A DNA stretch of 64,000 nt from CBDCYN01 sp965224205 (GCA_965224205.1 CBDCYN010000032.1:62001-126000), one strand, 5' to 3'; positions 18,486 through 26,707 are shown, counted from the stretch's first letter. Made by a program: numbers and translations. The notes: generated by a model from the letters alone, not told the origin.

Positions 18486-19790
18486 ATGGACTGGTTTGAA
18501 TACCGAGACGGTCAATTATTTTGCGAACAAGTAAACCTCGACGACCTCGTGGCCCGGATCGGCAGCCCGGTTTACGTCTACTCCAAACGCACGTTTCTCG
18601 ATCACTACGACCGGCTGGCCAAGGCGTTTGTCGAGCTGGACCCGATCCTGTGCTACTCGATCAAGAGCTGCGGGAACGTGCACATCTGCAAGATCCTCGC
18701 CGACCGAGGGGCGGGGATGGACGTGGTTAGCGGTGGAGAGCTGGTCCGGGCCCAACGCGCCGGGGCAGCGATGAATAAGGTCGTCTACGCCGGGGTGGGC
18801 AAGACCGACGCCGAGATCCGCCAGGCGATCGAAGCCCGCATCGGCTGGTTCAACATCGAGTCCGAAGCCGAGTTCAAGAACACCGCGATGATCGCCAAGC
18901 AGATGGGTGTCGAGGCCCACGCCGCCCTACGCGTCAACCCCGACGTCGACGCCAACACCCACGCTAAGACCACCACCGGCAAGAAAGAGACCAAGTTCGG
19001 GGTCGATATCGACCGCGCTGAGGCGTTCTTTGAAAAGTATGGCCGCGACCCGTTTCTGAAGCTCACCGCCCTGCACCTGCACATCGGTTCGCCGATTTAC
19101 AGCGCCCAGCCCTACGTGGCCGCGATCACCAAGGCCCTGCACCTGATCAAGACCCTCAAGGCCAAGGGCCACACCGTCACCGCCTTGGACATCGGCGGCG
19201 GGTTCGGGGCCAACTACGAGACCGACCAGTCCCCGATCGCCGAGGATTACGCCAAGCAGATCGTGCCGTTATTGAAAGATTTCCACGCCGGCGGCGGGCG
19301 CGTCATCCTCGAGCCGGGCCGGACCATCGCCGCCAACGCCGGGGTGCTGGTAACGCGGGTCCAGTACATCAAGACCAGCGGCCGCAAGAAATTCGTGATC
19401 GTCGATACCGGGATGCACCACCTGATCCGCCCCACGCTCTACGACTCGTTCCACTTCATCTGGCCCACGAGCGTGGCCCCGATGCACCAGCCCAAGACGC
19501 GCACCCGTGACATGGACATGCCCAGCCTCGAGACCTGCGACGTGGTGGGGCCGATCTGCGAAACCGGCGATTACCTGGCGTTGGGCCGGGCTCTACCCCC
19601 GGTCGCTCGCGGCGACCTGCTTTGCGTATTCAGCGCCGGGGCGTACGGCATGGTCATGGCCAGCAACTACAACGCCATGCCCCGGCCCCCGGAAGTCCTT
19701 GTCGATCGGGATAAGGCGACGCTGATCCGTCGGCGCGAGACGTACGACGATTTGCTGGCGGGTGAGTTGGAGGCCCAAGAATTGGGTTGA
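18486..19790 (+). CDS. lysA: Diaminopimelate decarboxylase
   Basis: 434 residues, a PLP enzyme of the alanine racemase fold that makes L-lysine from meso-diaminopimelate. The PLP lysine lies in CYSIKSCGN near residue 59; LTALHLHIGSPI, DIGGGFG and ILEPGRTIAANAG follow as in the family, and CETGDYLALGR supplies the substrate cysteine region. GAYGMVMASNYN near the C-terminus is also conserved. It is monocistronic here. An IS630 element is inserted 16 bp past its stop, so any terminator may have been displaced. Confidence 0.95.
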   Translation: MDWFEYRDGQLFCEQVNLDDLVARIGSPVYVYSKRTFLDHYDRLAKAFVELDPILCYSIKSCGNVHICKILADRGAGMDVVSGGELVRAQRAGAAMNKVVYAGVGKTDAEIRQAIEARIGWFNIESEAEFKNTAMIAKQMGVEAHAALRVNPDVDANTHAKTTTGKKETKFGVDIDRAEAFFEKYGRDPFLKLTALHLHIGSPIYSAQPYVAAITKALHLIKTLKAKGHTVTALDIGGGFGANYETDQSPIAEDYAKQIVPLLKDFHAGGGRVILEPGRTIAANAGVLVTRVQYIKTSGRKKFVIVDTGMHHLIRPTLYDSFHFIWPTSVAPMHQPKTRTRDMDMPSLETCDVVGPICETGDYLALGRALPPVARGDLLCVFSAGAYGMVMASNYNAMPRPPEVLVDRDKATLIRRRETYDDLLAGELEAQELG

Positions 19791-19812
19791 AGAAAGTAAT
19801 GAAGGTTATACC

Positions 19813-20347
19813 TCACGCGGCTAAGATTGTCCGATTGTTGAAGTGTTGGAAGTTGCGGGTGATGAGGGTTTGGACGTTGGGTTTGTCGTCGGTGGCCAGC
19901 TTGGCGATGCCGTCGTGGATGGCTTGCTGAAATCGATCGAACGTTTCGTAGTACCGGCCGTTGAGGCAGCGTTTCTTGAGCAGGCCCCAGATCCGTTCGA
20001 TCAGGTTCAGGTGCGGCGAGTAGGACGGCAGGAACATCAACTCGATGCCCAACCCCACGGCCCGATCTTGGACCAACCGGCAGCGTTGATACCGCGCGTT
20101 GTCCAGCACCAGGGTGATCGCTTGGCCGGGGTAACGCCCCGCGAGCGTCTCGAGTAATTCGCAGACCGTTTGGGCCGTGATGTACGTCGTGTTCGTGACG
20201 GTCACCAACTCTCGGGTCACGAAATCCAACGCCCCCAACACGTTCAGCCGGCGGCGGCCGGTGGGCGTGCGGATGAACAGCCTCACCACGCACCACACGT
20301 AGCACAGAAACGCGCCATGGACGAAGTGGCAGGCGTCTACAAAAAAA
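19813..20347 (-). CDS. IS630 transposase, catalytic frame (orfB, read by -1 shift)
   Basis: DDE half: VDACHFVHGAF supplies the first Asp, ITLVLDNARYQRC the second, and LPSYSPHLNLIERIWGLLKK the catalytic Glu. The frame has no good start of its own and is expected only as the product of slippage on the T7 run from orfA. The stop lies inside the left inverted repeat, as is common in compact IS630 elements. Confidence 0.87.
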
Positions 20348-20864
20348 CCCTGCGATCACCCCGTTCGGCTTCGTCCAAAGCCGGATCGAGGGTCTGTTCA
20401 AGGAATTCACGCTGCTGTTGATGCTTGGCCTGATCAAGCTTGCCCGGCACACCCCCGAGCTTGCGACGACGCAGACCCAGCCGTTTCAAAAAAGCTCGCA
20501 CTTGCGTCGGGCCGCGACGCAGACCGGTGAGTTGCGTGATCTGATGGCTCGCCTCGTGGATCGTCGACGGCGGGTGTTGTTCCAAAGACGCCTTGACCTT
20601 CGAGCCGTGCGCGTTCAATTGACTGGGCTGACCCCGGTAGCCGTTTTGCCTCAACGCCTCGATCCCACCGTCGAGGTACGTATTCAAATAACGCTGCACC
20701 GTCCGGCTGCTGACCCCTGCCAAGGCCGCGATCTGCCGATGTGCCAACCCATGGCTCTTGAGCCAAACCACCTGCAACTTCCGCCGCACCCGCGGATCTG
20801 GATCGCTAAAACGCCCCCGATCCAACGCCGCCACCGCATCGTCCGTCAATGTGATCTGAAGCAT
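20337..20864 (-). CDS. IS630 transposase, N-terminal frame (orfA)
   Basis: Helix-turn-helix half of the transposase. It begins at MLQITLTDDAV with AGGAGG five bases upstream, and contains RRKLQVVWLKSHGLAHRQIA and VSSRTVQRYLNTYLDGG, the paired HTH pattern of the family. The frame ends RRVFL-stop at a run of seven T (complement of 20341-20347). A -1 slip there reads RRVFFVDACHF and enters the catalytic frame, giving a fused protein of about 350 residues. Confidence 0.88.
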   Translation of the reverse strand: MLQITLTDDAVAALDRGRFSDPDPRVRRKLQVVWLKSHGLAHRQIAALAGVSSRTVQRYLNTYLDGGIEALRQNGYRGQPSQLNAHGSKVKASLEQHPPSTIHEASHQITQLTGLRRGPTQVRAFLKRLGLRRRKLGGVPGKLDQAKHQQQREFLEQTLDPALDEAERGDRRVFL

Positions 20865-21003
20865 CCATGCCTCCTGTGTCCAGTGACTTCGTAGTAAAAT
20901 CAAACCGCTAACGTCAGCCTATTCTACCGATCAGACAAACTCACCCGAGGAAGGTATAGATGATGTGACACACAAATACTATCAATCGAGCGTGATCGAT
21001 TTA

Positions 21004-22068
21004 CTATACACTCAACAAACCGTTCCAATCCACTTCTTCCGATCTCTTCTCTTCGATAAAAATATCATTACCAAAAACGACTCTAAACCGATCGACAATA
21101 TTACTGCCATTTGGATCGACAAGAGTAATTTTCAAGGGTTTTTTTGAATCACGTTGTTGAATCGCCTCTACAAAGTAGAGCTGTGCCAAGGCATCAAACG
21201 CAGAGAGGGAGAAACCAATAATGTAAATCTCTTCCGCTGTAATCAGGGCCTCACTAGCTTTCGCCCATACCATGCCGCTGCCAGGCAATCGATGGAGGGG
21301 TTTATAGCTCCCTAGGCCTGCCAATCCAAAAATTCTATTATTGGCACTTTTAGCTTGGATACTCTGCTTAAGATCCGATTCTTTTTTTACACGATACAGC
21401 TCTAGATGGTACTCGTATTCTTCATTAGAAGGCTCAGAGTTCTTGGCATTCGTATCATCTTTCGAGAACAAACGTGTACATTTAGATAAATTCCCTGTGC
21501 CACGAGGCAAAGCAATCCAATCTATAGAACCGTGTAATTTCAATACAGCAATACTGTCGCAACTCGAATCATTGAGGCCGTGATGCCAACCGCAGTTGCA
21601 GGAACTCAGGCTATTTTCTAGCAAGGTATCGTAGTTAAACGTCAGGACTATATCGGTTGGATTGAGGTGTTTCACAAATTGAGTAATATATTTGCCATCT
21701 GCTTTCTGTTGCTTTTCCCATAGAACTCGCACAAGATCTTCTTCAAAGTAGATCAACCACGCTTCAATGCTCTCGGCCTCCTGCCAAGGGGTATCGCCGT
21801 ATTCCCTGCCGACCGGGCATAGATGTTGCCGCATCCGCCAAATTTCTGCATCAAAGTTAGCGAAGTGAAAAAACTGTTCGATATTGATCGTTGCGGTGCC
21901 GTTGTTCTCAAGCTTCCGTAAACGCTCTTGGAGACCTTCCACCCACTCAGACATCTCCTCCAGATTGTGTTTTCGGATAGTTTCGCCAATCAGAAGTTCG
22001 GTTAGCTCGGTGGCGAGAGGCATACCCGCCGACTTGGAAAAACCAGCTCCAAGAATGAAGACTCGCAT
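21004..22068 (-). CDS. SIR2-like domain protein, putative defence effector
   Basis: 354 residues from MRVFILGAGFSKSAG, the NAD-binding GAGxS start of SIR2-type proteins. TFNYDTLLEN (about 200) and VLKLHGSIDW (about 227) are the matching inner motifs, and IYIIGFSLSAFD (about 310) ends the fold. Proteins of this class are common NAD-consuming effectors in anti-phage systems. No partner gene is seen: an IS630 lies downstream and REP sequence upstream. The gene is clearly AT-richer than its surroundings, a sign of transfer. A longer in-frame extension to 22332 runs through REP palindromes and is not coding. Defence role is inference. Confidence 0.75.
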   Translation of the reverse strand: MRVFILGAGFSKSAGMPLATELTELLIGETIRKHNLEEMSEWVEGLQERLRKLENNGTATINIEQFFHFANFDAEIWRMRQHLCPVGREYGDTPWQEAESIEAWLIYFEEDLVRVLWEKQQKADGKYITQFVKHLNPTDIVLTFNYDTLLENSLSSCNCGWHHGLNDSSCDSIAVLKLHGSIDWIALPRGTGNLSKCTRLFSKDDTNAKNSEPSNEEYEYHLELYRVKKESDLKQSIQAKSANNRIFGLAGLGSYKPLHRLPGSGMVWAKASEALITAEEIYIIGFSLSAFDALAQLYFVEAIQQRDSKKPLKITLVDPNGSNIVDRFRVVFGNDIFIEEKRSEEVDWNGLLSV

Positions 22069-22133
22069 GACGTGGAGAATAACACAAAACAAGAGCACCG
22101 AATGTCTTGCCACGGGTTTCAAGCGTGTAGCGT

Positions 22134-22204
22134 GTAGGGTGGGCATTGCCCACCGTCTTTCGAGCATCACGCGGTTAACCGTGGTGGGCCATGCCCACCC
22201 TACG
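22134..22204. repeat. REP-type inverted repeat
   Basis: Left arm GTAGGGTGGGCATTGCCCAC (22134-22153) and right arm, on the other strand, GTAGGGTGGGCATGGCCCAC (22185-22204), with a 31-bp spacer. Each arm is itself a hairpin (GGGCA/TGCCC). This is the usual form of a REP pair, and a decayed REP-associated transposase lies next to it. Confidence 0.8.
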
Positions 22205-22274
22205 CATCTGGTTATTCTCCCGCTTGTCCCTGGATTGCGTGGAATTCTGGTGCCGGGCCGTGATGGGGGCAGCC

Positions 22275-22648
22275 TCAGTCGATGGGGTAGGTGCTTTTTT
22301 GGACCCAACGTTGAAAGCTCGAATACGGCCAATCTTTCGGGCAGCGTACGTAGCCGTGTTTCACGGGGTTGTAGTGGATGTAATCAATCCGCTGTGCGTA
22401 ATCCGCTTCATCGCGGATCATGTGATCGAAAAACCGTCGCTGCCAGACGTCCGCTTCACGGTGGCGGTCGCGTGATCGGGCAGGACCACACCGGCGTCGA
22501 TCTCAAAAGGCTTTTCGCGTCGTACCTGCACCAGAGCTTGCCGCCAGTGTGTCACCGTTTGGCTACGCGAATCCAAGCAACGGCAAAGACGACGCCGATC
22601 CAAGCGGCCATGAAAGGAACTTGACGTCCCGCCCCGAGCGGGTGACAT
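22275..22648 (-). pseudogene. Decayed REP-associated tyrosine (Y1) transposase
   Basis: The 3' part reads RRFFDHMIRDEADYAQRIDY then IHYNPVKHGYVRCPKDWPYS and ends SFQRWVQKSTYPID-stop, a near-perfect RAYT C-terminus. The 5' part, in another frame, reads FEIDAGVVLPDH, the conserved segment that should carry the HxH metal site in H-L-H; here it is cut short. A deletion and frameshift near 22440-22470 remove the segment between them. It is not functional, but it explains the REP palindromes nearby. Confidence 0.8.
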
Positions 22649-22735
22649 TACGCACCGGGCGCCACACTTTTACCCCGCCACCCGCCGCACTTTTGGTAAT
22701 TTGAAACCCGGGCGTGCAATCCGTCGGGCGCGAAG

Positions 22736-22800
22736 GTCGGCCTTCCCGCCGGAGGTGATTTTAGGCCTTCGGCCATGGCACCGCCGACGGGAAGGCCGAC
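22736..22800. repeat. Inverted repeat upstream of the IS110 gene
   Basis: Arms GTCGGCCTTCCCG (22736-22748) and CGGGAAGGCCGAC (22788-22800) are perfect complements, with a 39-bp loop that itself contains GGCCTTCGGCC. It could be a REP unit or a structured part of the IS110 left end. Confidence 0.7.
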
Positions 22801-22863
22801 AAAAATGGCTCGGTCCTTGTGGATCATGGGATCAATCAATATTCCAACACAAGGAGCCCAGCG

Positions 22864-23880
22864 ATGAATCACTTAGGATTGGACGTGCACAGTGCCAAAT
22901 TCGTCCTGGCACACTTAAACACCACGGGGAAGCTGTGCCGCCAGTACGAACGGCCCACGACAGCGGCTGAATTGATCGAAGTGGTGGGTCGGGTGCCCGG
23001 GCCCAAGCGTTTGGTGGTCGAGGAGTCGCATTTGGCTCAGTGGGTCAAACATGTGCTCGATCCCCACGTGGATGAGTTGATCGTCTGTGATCCGAAGCGC
23101 AACCGTTGGATTGCCGCCGACCAGTTCGCCGACGATCGCAGCAGCGCCCAGAAGCTGGCCAAACTGCTGCACGGCGGATTCATCAAGGCGATCCGACACC
23201 CCGATGACTTGGGTGCTGAATTACGTTCGTTGTTCCTGCACTACTACAACCTGACGCGTCAGGTCGTGCGGTTCAAGAACATGCTCAAGGCGACGTTCCG
23301 GCAGGTGGCGATGACCACGCCCGGCCAGGCGATCTACGACACGCAAGCGCGTGGTGTGTGGTTGGATAAGCTCAACGGGTTCCCGGCGCTGCGGCACCGG
23401 GCCAGCGACTATTTTGATCTGCTCGAAGCGTTGGCCCAAACCAAGCAGCAAGCCTACCGCCGGATGGTTCGGCACGCCCGCCGGTCCTCGACGCACCAAC
23501 TGCTCGAAACGTTGCCCGGGGTGGGTCCGGTGATCGCCACGGGTTATATGGCGTTAATCGATACCCCTCATCGATTCTCTCGCAAGAACAAGCTGTGGGC
23601 CTACGCGTGCCTGGGCAACCGGATGCACGAATCGGACCACCGTGTCTACGACACGCGCCATAGCAAGGTAGGCTGTCGCCCGTTGAAGTGGCGGGTGATG
23701 CAACAGTTCACCAGTGGGGTGTCACGGACGAAGCAAGCCAACCGATTCAAGCGTCAGTATGAACGGCTGCGACGTTCGGGATTGAATTATAAGACGGCTC
23801 GGCGACAGGTGTGCCGGAACATGCTGTCCGTGACGCGAGCAATCTGGATGAAAGGACAAGCTTATCGGGACGACGCGTGA
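22864..23880 (+). CDS. IS110-family (DEDD) transposase
   Basis: 338 residues starting at MNHLGLDVHSAKF behind AAGGAG; an upstream ATG at 22819 lacks a ribosome site. The N-terminal RuvC-like domain has the first Asp in GLDVHS, the Glu in LVVEESHLAQW and acidic residues in CDPKRN and FADDRSSAQKLAKL. The C-terminal Tnp_IS110 domain has LETLPGVGPVIATGYMALID and the nucleophile-serine region HSKVGCRPLKWRVM. The frame is intact. IS110 enzymes are guided by a bridge RNA made from the element's own non-coding end; the long structured 3' flank is a candidate. Confidence 0.9.
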   Translation: MNHLGLDVHSAKFVLAHLNTTGKLCRQYERPTTAAELIEVVGRVPGPKRLVVEESHLAQWVKHVLDPHVDELIVCDPKRNRWIAADQFADDRSSAQKLAKLLHGGFIKAIRHPDDLGAELRSLFLHYYNLTRQVVRFKNMLKATFRQVAMTTPGQAIYDTQARGVWLDKLNGFPALRHRASDYFDLLEALAQTKQQAYRRMVRHARRSSTHQLLETLPGVGPVIATGYMALIDTPHRFSRKNKLWAYACLGNRMHESDHRVYDTRHSKVGCRPLKWRVMQQFTSGVSRTKQANRFKRQYERLRRSGLNYKTARRQVCRNMLSVTRAIWMKGQAYRDDA

Positions 23881-24110
23881 TCCTCAGTTCCGCCGCTGAG
23901 GGTGATCGACGCGGAGGACCCGTCCCGTGGCCCTGTTGACCAACGATCGAATCGGCTCGAAGGAAGGTGGCGATCGGCAGCAGTCTCCAGCGGAGTATGG
24001 CCGTGGTAGGCCCGACTTTTGGTTAGACCTGCCGATCTTCTAAGCCCGTAGATTAGATGGACCGTCCCACGACGCAGTCCCGAAGAGATGCCTGGCTCCG
24101 TCGCCTTCAC
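23881..24110 (+). other. IS110 3' non-coding end, possible bridge-RNA region
   Basis: The stretch right after the transposase stop begins with the hairpin CCTCAG-TTCCGCCG-CTGAGG (23881-23900), and several further short stems can be drawn. In IS1111-type members of the IS110 family the bridge RNA comes from the 3' end. I cannot fix the element boundary or fold the RNA here, so this is a placement by position only. Confidence 0.3.
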
Positions 24111-24239
24111 CGTTCATACACAGGAGCCGCTGAATCTGATCCGAGACCGTAGACCCCGATCGATCAGGAGACCCTAGCCACGAGGACCCAGCCCGCCCGA
24201 TCACCACGAACGCTCAAACCGCCCTGCAAAGCCAAGAGC

Positions 24240-24383
24240 CTTGTCGGTCGGGGAATGTATGTCTTGACTTTGGGTTTCAGAGATGCTCCGCCGTTTACAG
24301 CACGCCTGCGACACGCTGCCGAGCATCTGGGCGAACTTGAGTCACCCCACTTTGTTGGCCATGATCTTCTGGTCTGTCGTCAT
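24240..24383 (-). pseudogene. N-terminal fragment of an IS481-type transposase
   Basis: The minus strand starts MTTDQKIMANKVG, meets an in-frame TGA, and continues LKFAQMLGSVSQACCKRR. This is the start of the IS481-like helix-turn-helix (family form: MTTDQKIxANKVGLLELAKQLGNVSQAC). The ribosome site AAGGAG is still in place. Only about 45 codons remain, with divergence after CC. The flanks 24111-24239 and 24384-24485 show no gene. Confidence 0.7.
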
Positions 24384-24485
24384 CTGACAGTCTCCTTGTA
24401 AAACAAGCAAAGATTAACAGAAACGTCAGACGAAGTCTTGACTATTTCAGATAATGAGAAGGAGGGTATCGGCATCATCGAAACC

Positions 24486-24544
24486 CTCAGCTGAGGGCAG
24501 CCTGCCCGCAGCTAGAGCCTCTTGAGAAGCCCTCTGTCCGTACC
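24486..24544. repeat. 59-bp dispersed repeat, copy 1
   Basis: Ungapped match to 32683-32741: about 43 of 59 bases agree by eye, including the exact core GCCCGCAGCTAGAG. It lies 48 bp past the trmD stop. Function unknown. Confidence 0.6.
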
Positions 24545-24592
24545 TGTGGTGGACGACTAAAAATCATATGACCCAGGGGGCAAAACGGGGTG

Positions 24593-25333
24593 TTACGGGT
24601 CTTGCGGCGGCGAGGCCAGCAGGTCTGGGCGTCGATCGCTCGTTCGCTGGCGGGATTGCTGCTTCCTCCAGCTCTCGATCTTGGCGTGGTCACCGCTCAT
24701 CAGCACGTCCGGGACACGAAGCCCCTGCCAGTCGGGGGGGCGGGTGTAGTGAGGGTGGTCGAGCAGCCGATCGGATCCGGGCGAGAAGCTCTCGTAATGG
24801 GCAGACTCCGCGTCCCCGAGGACCCCCGGGATCAGACGCACGACCGCGTCGATGACCACCATCGCAGCCAGCTCCCCGCCGCTAAGCACATAGTCCCCGA
24901 TGCTCACCGCGGTAAGCGGCTCTAATTTTTGAATCACCCGCTCGTCGATCCCTTCGTAATGGCCAGCGATGATCAGCAGCCTCGGGCGGGCGGCTAAGGA
25001 CTCGACCAACTTCTGGTCGAGCGTCCGCCCCGCCGGGGTCATCAGGACCCGTGTCGAGGGCCGGGTGTCCCGTGCTTCGGCCGCAGCCACCGCGTCCCAG
25101 ACGGGCTGGCATTGCAGGACCATCCCGGGGCCACCGCCGTAGGGGCGTTGGTCGACCTTGCCGTGCTTATCGAGGGTGTGGTCGCGGATGTTGGTGAGGT
25201 GATAGCTCACCGGCGGGTTGGTGGTCGTTGGGTCATCGCTGTGCGTCGGGGGTTGACCCGCCCGTTTGAGGATGCTCGAACCCAGCACGCTTTCAAACAT
25301 CTCGGGAAACAGGGTCAGCACGTCGATACGCAT
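24593..25333 (-). CDS. trmD: tRNA (guanine-37-N1)-methyltransferase
   Basis: SPOUT-class methyltransferase making m1G37 in tRNAs. 246 residues from MRIDVLTLFPEMFESVL, the standard N-terminus. The trefoil-knot motifs RPYGGGPGMVLQCQPV (about 63-78), IIAGHYEGIDERV and SIGDYVLSGGELAAMVVIDA are intact. The C-terminus has ALLDHPHYTRPPDWQG-like sequence (here RLLDHPHYTRPPDWQG), then a basic tail. A GTG one codon upstream (25336) is an alternative start. It lies downstream of rpsP on the same strand, but a terminator stands between them. Confidence 0.96.
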   Translation of the reverse strand: MRIDVLTLFPEMFESVLGSSILKRAGQPPTHSDDPTTTNPPVSYHLTNIRDHTLDKHGKVDQRPYGGGPGMVLQCQPVWDAVAAAEARDTRPSTRVLMTPAGRTLDQKLVESLAARPRLLIIAGHYEGIDERVIQKLEPLTAVSIGDYVLSGGELAAMVVIDAVVRLIPGVLGDAESAHYESFSPGSDRLLDHPHYTRPPDWQGLRVPDVLMSGDHAKIESWRKQQSRQRTSDRRPDLLASPPQDP

Positions 25334-25399
25334 CACAACAATGCCTCAGGCAGCCAGTCTTGGGGCCAGGGTCCATCGAATCATAGATTGGTTATGCAT

Positions 25400-25432
25400 A
25401 AAAAAATAATCGTTCCACGGGTCGGAACGATT
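25400..25432 (-). terminator. Rho-independent terminator after rpsP
   Basis: On the minus strand a 9-bp stem AATCGTTCC / GGAACGATT (25432-25424 and 25416-25408) closes a 7-nt loop and is followed by A then TTTTTTTA. It lies between rpsP and trmD, so trmD probably has its own promoter or depends on readthrough. Confidence 0.85.
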
Positions 25433-25562
25433 CAACGACGACCGATGAGTATCCCTCCCCACCAGTACGACCGCGGGTGATAGATCCGCCCGTGCGAGAG
25501 GCGTGGGGCGTAATCGGGCAACCCGCGCATGGACGGGACAAACCGCCCATAGCCCGCGCTTT

Positions 25563-25838
25563 CTACGCCTCGACCGCCTTGCCCGGGGTCGGGTCGATCC
25601 CGGCCTTCTTGAGCAGGCCCCGCACGGTCTGCGAAGGCTGGGCCCCGACGCTAAGCCAATACTGAACGCGATCTTTGTTAATCTTGATCGCTTTTTCGGC
25701 CTCCCCGAGCAGCGGGTCATAGAAGCCCAGCTGCTCGATCGCCCGGCTGTCGCGGGCCGAACGCCCATCGATGGCGTTGATCCGATAGAAAGGCCGGTGC
25801 CGCCTGCCGAACCGTTTGAGTCGAAGTTTAACTGCCAA
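25563..25838 (-). CDS. rpsP: 30S ribosomal protein S16
   Basis: 91 residues: MAVKLRLKRFGRRHRPFYRI is the conserved start and DPLLGEAEKAIKINKDRVQY the conserved middle. The C-terminus ends GIDPTPGKAVEA. Component of the small ribosomal subunit. The usual rpsP-rimM-trmD-rplS operon is reduced: trmD follows 227 bp downstream with no rimM between, and no rplS is seen. No gene is seen in the stretch 25839-26098 upstream. Confidence 0.97.
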   Translation of the reverse strand: MAVKLRLKRFGRRHRPFYRINAIDGRSARDSRAIEQLGFYDPLLGEAEKAIKINKDRVQYWLSVGAQPSQTVRGLLKKAGIDPTPGKAVEA

Positions 25839-26098
25839 GTATCTGCTCCAAGTAGGGTCTAATCAATCCCGGACCGGATTCAATGGTGAAGGGCCCAGCG
25901 TCCTATTTTCATCGTTACGTATCACCGCCGCGTGGCGCAATATCGGATTATACCGCCGGCGTCCGCCGAGACAAACTCGATCCACGTTCACGCACCGCGA
26001 CAGGGTCACAGGGTCACGAACGTCGCTAGGTATGTCTCAAATCTTGACCTACGATAGGCCTATATAAAACCATGCCCGCCACCCGCGTCATCCAAGCC

Positions 26099-26192
26099 AT
26101 GGACGGCCACTTGACTTGGTGGTGATGGCCAAGCCGGCGATCCCCGGGCGGGTCAAGACCCGGTTGATCGGCTCGATCTCAGCTGACCGAGC
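26099..26192 (+). pseudogene. Truncated second copy of the TIGR04282 glycosyltransferase gene
   Basis: MDGHL then VVMAKPAIPGRVKTRLIGS matches the first 25 or so residues of the intact gene at 27916, with an almost identical DNA stretch CCCCGGGCGGGTCAAGACCC. A 5-bp tandem duplication (ACTTG ACTTG, near 26109-26118) throws the start out of frame. Homology stops near 26192, where an ISAs1 transposase fragment begins on the other strand. It is therefore a broken partial paralogue, not a gene. Confidence 0.75.
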
Positions 26193-26575
26193 GTGGTTTG
26201 GGTTTCATGCTCGAACGCCGCTAACAGGTGAACCCCCGGCAACTCGTCGCCTTGCGTGCCACGAAGCCGCTTGCCATCGATCGCGATCGCCCGCCAGCCA
26301 GCGTTGGATCGCTGCCTCAAACGCCGATACGTCCAAGGCTTTAAACAGGTAGTGCAATGCCGTGCAACACGGGGTCTTGCCCTTGGCAAAGCCCAACGCC
26401 TTGGCCAACGACGGGCCGTAGTCCCGCCCAAATTGCGCCACCGTGTAAAGACCGCGTGCCCCCACCGAGGTGAGCGTCAGAACCGCCTCCAACGGATACC
26501 GCCGCCCATGGCGACCCCGTCCCGTGGATCCGGGACCGACCCGAAACATTCCCATAACGCCTGTGTCTGCGACAT
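26190..26575 (-). pseudogene. N-terminal fragment of an ISAs1-family transposase
   Basis: Reads MSQTQALWECFGSVPDPRDG, shifts frame to RHGRRYPLEAVLTL and GLYTVAQFGRDYGPSLAKAL, then shifts again to AIAIDGKRLRGTQGDELPGV and HLLAAFEHETQTTLGQ. This is the DDE_Tnp_1-associated N-terminal domain and the first catalytic Asp (IDGK). About 140 codons remain of roughly 380. The two shifts go in opposite directions, as expected for ordinary decay. Confidence 0.8.
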
Positions 26576-26662
26576 GATCCGATCCACTATGGCCTTCGTT
26601 GCGATGAACCTCTCACCAGCTTACCAGAAAACTGAAAGACCCCGCACAGCCCACGCTTTTAC

Positions 26663-26691
26663 TTGACGCCACAATAATTTGCATATACACT
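26663..26691 (+). promoter_or_regulatory. Candidate promoter and operator of the MarR gene
   Basis: TTGACG (26663-26668), a 17-bp spacer and TACACT (26686-26691) form a plausible sigma-70 promoter. The -10 side contains TTTGCATATACA (26678-26689). The same 12 bases recur at 27220-27231 just upstream of the next gene, so they are a candidate MarR binding site with autoregulation. Confidence 0.45.
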
Positions 26692-26707
26692 TAATTTGGA
26701 CTAAAAT

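Larger units (their letters stand above)
19809..20956 (-). mobile_element. IS630-family insertion sequence, copy 1
   Basis: About 1.15 kb bounded by imperfect inverted repeats. The left end reads TACCTCACGCGGCTAAG and the right end, read inward, TACCTTCCTCGGGTGAG; both go on to TTGTC-x-GAT. TA dinucleotides at 19807-19808 and 20957-20958 fit the TA target duplication of this family. It carries two overlapping transposase frames on the minus strand joined at a T7 slip site. Both frames look intact, so it may be active. Confidence 0.85.

Noticed and set aside
19667..20452. 261-residue minus-strand frame across the end of lysA and the IS630
   Set aside because: It is the third frame over both IS630 transposase halves and contains no transposase motif.
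21004..22332. Longer 442-residue version of the SIR2 gene
   Set aside because: The extra 88 residues are translated from the REP palindrome at 22134-22204; the GAGxS motif at residue 9 of the shorter form is the natural N-terminus.
22134..22800. CRISPR array
   Set aside because: The repeats here are inverted REP units of unequal spacing, not direct repeats with uniform spacers; no cas gene is present in the window.
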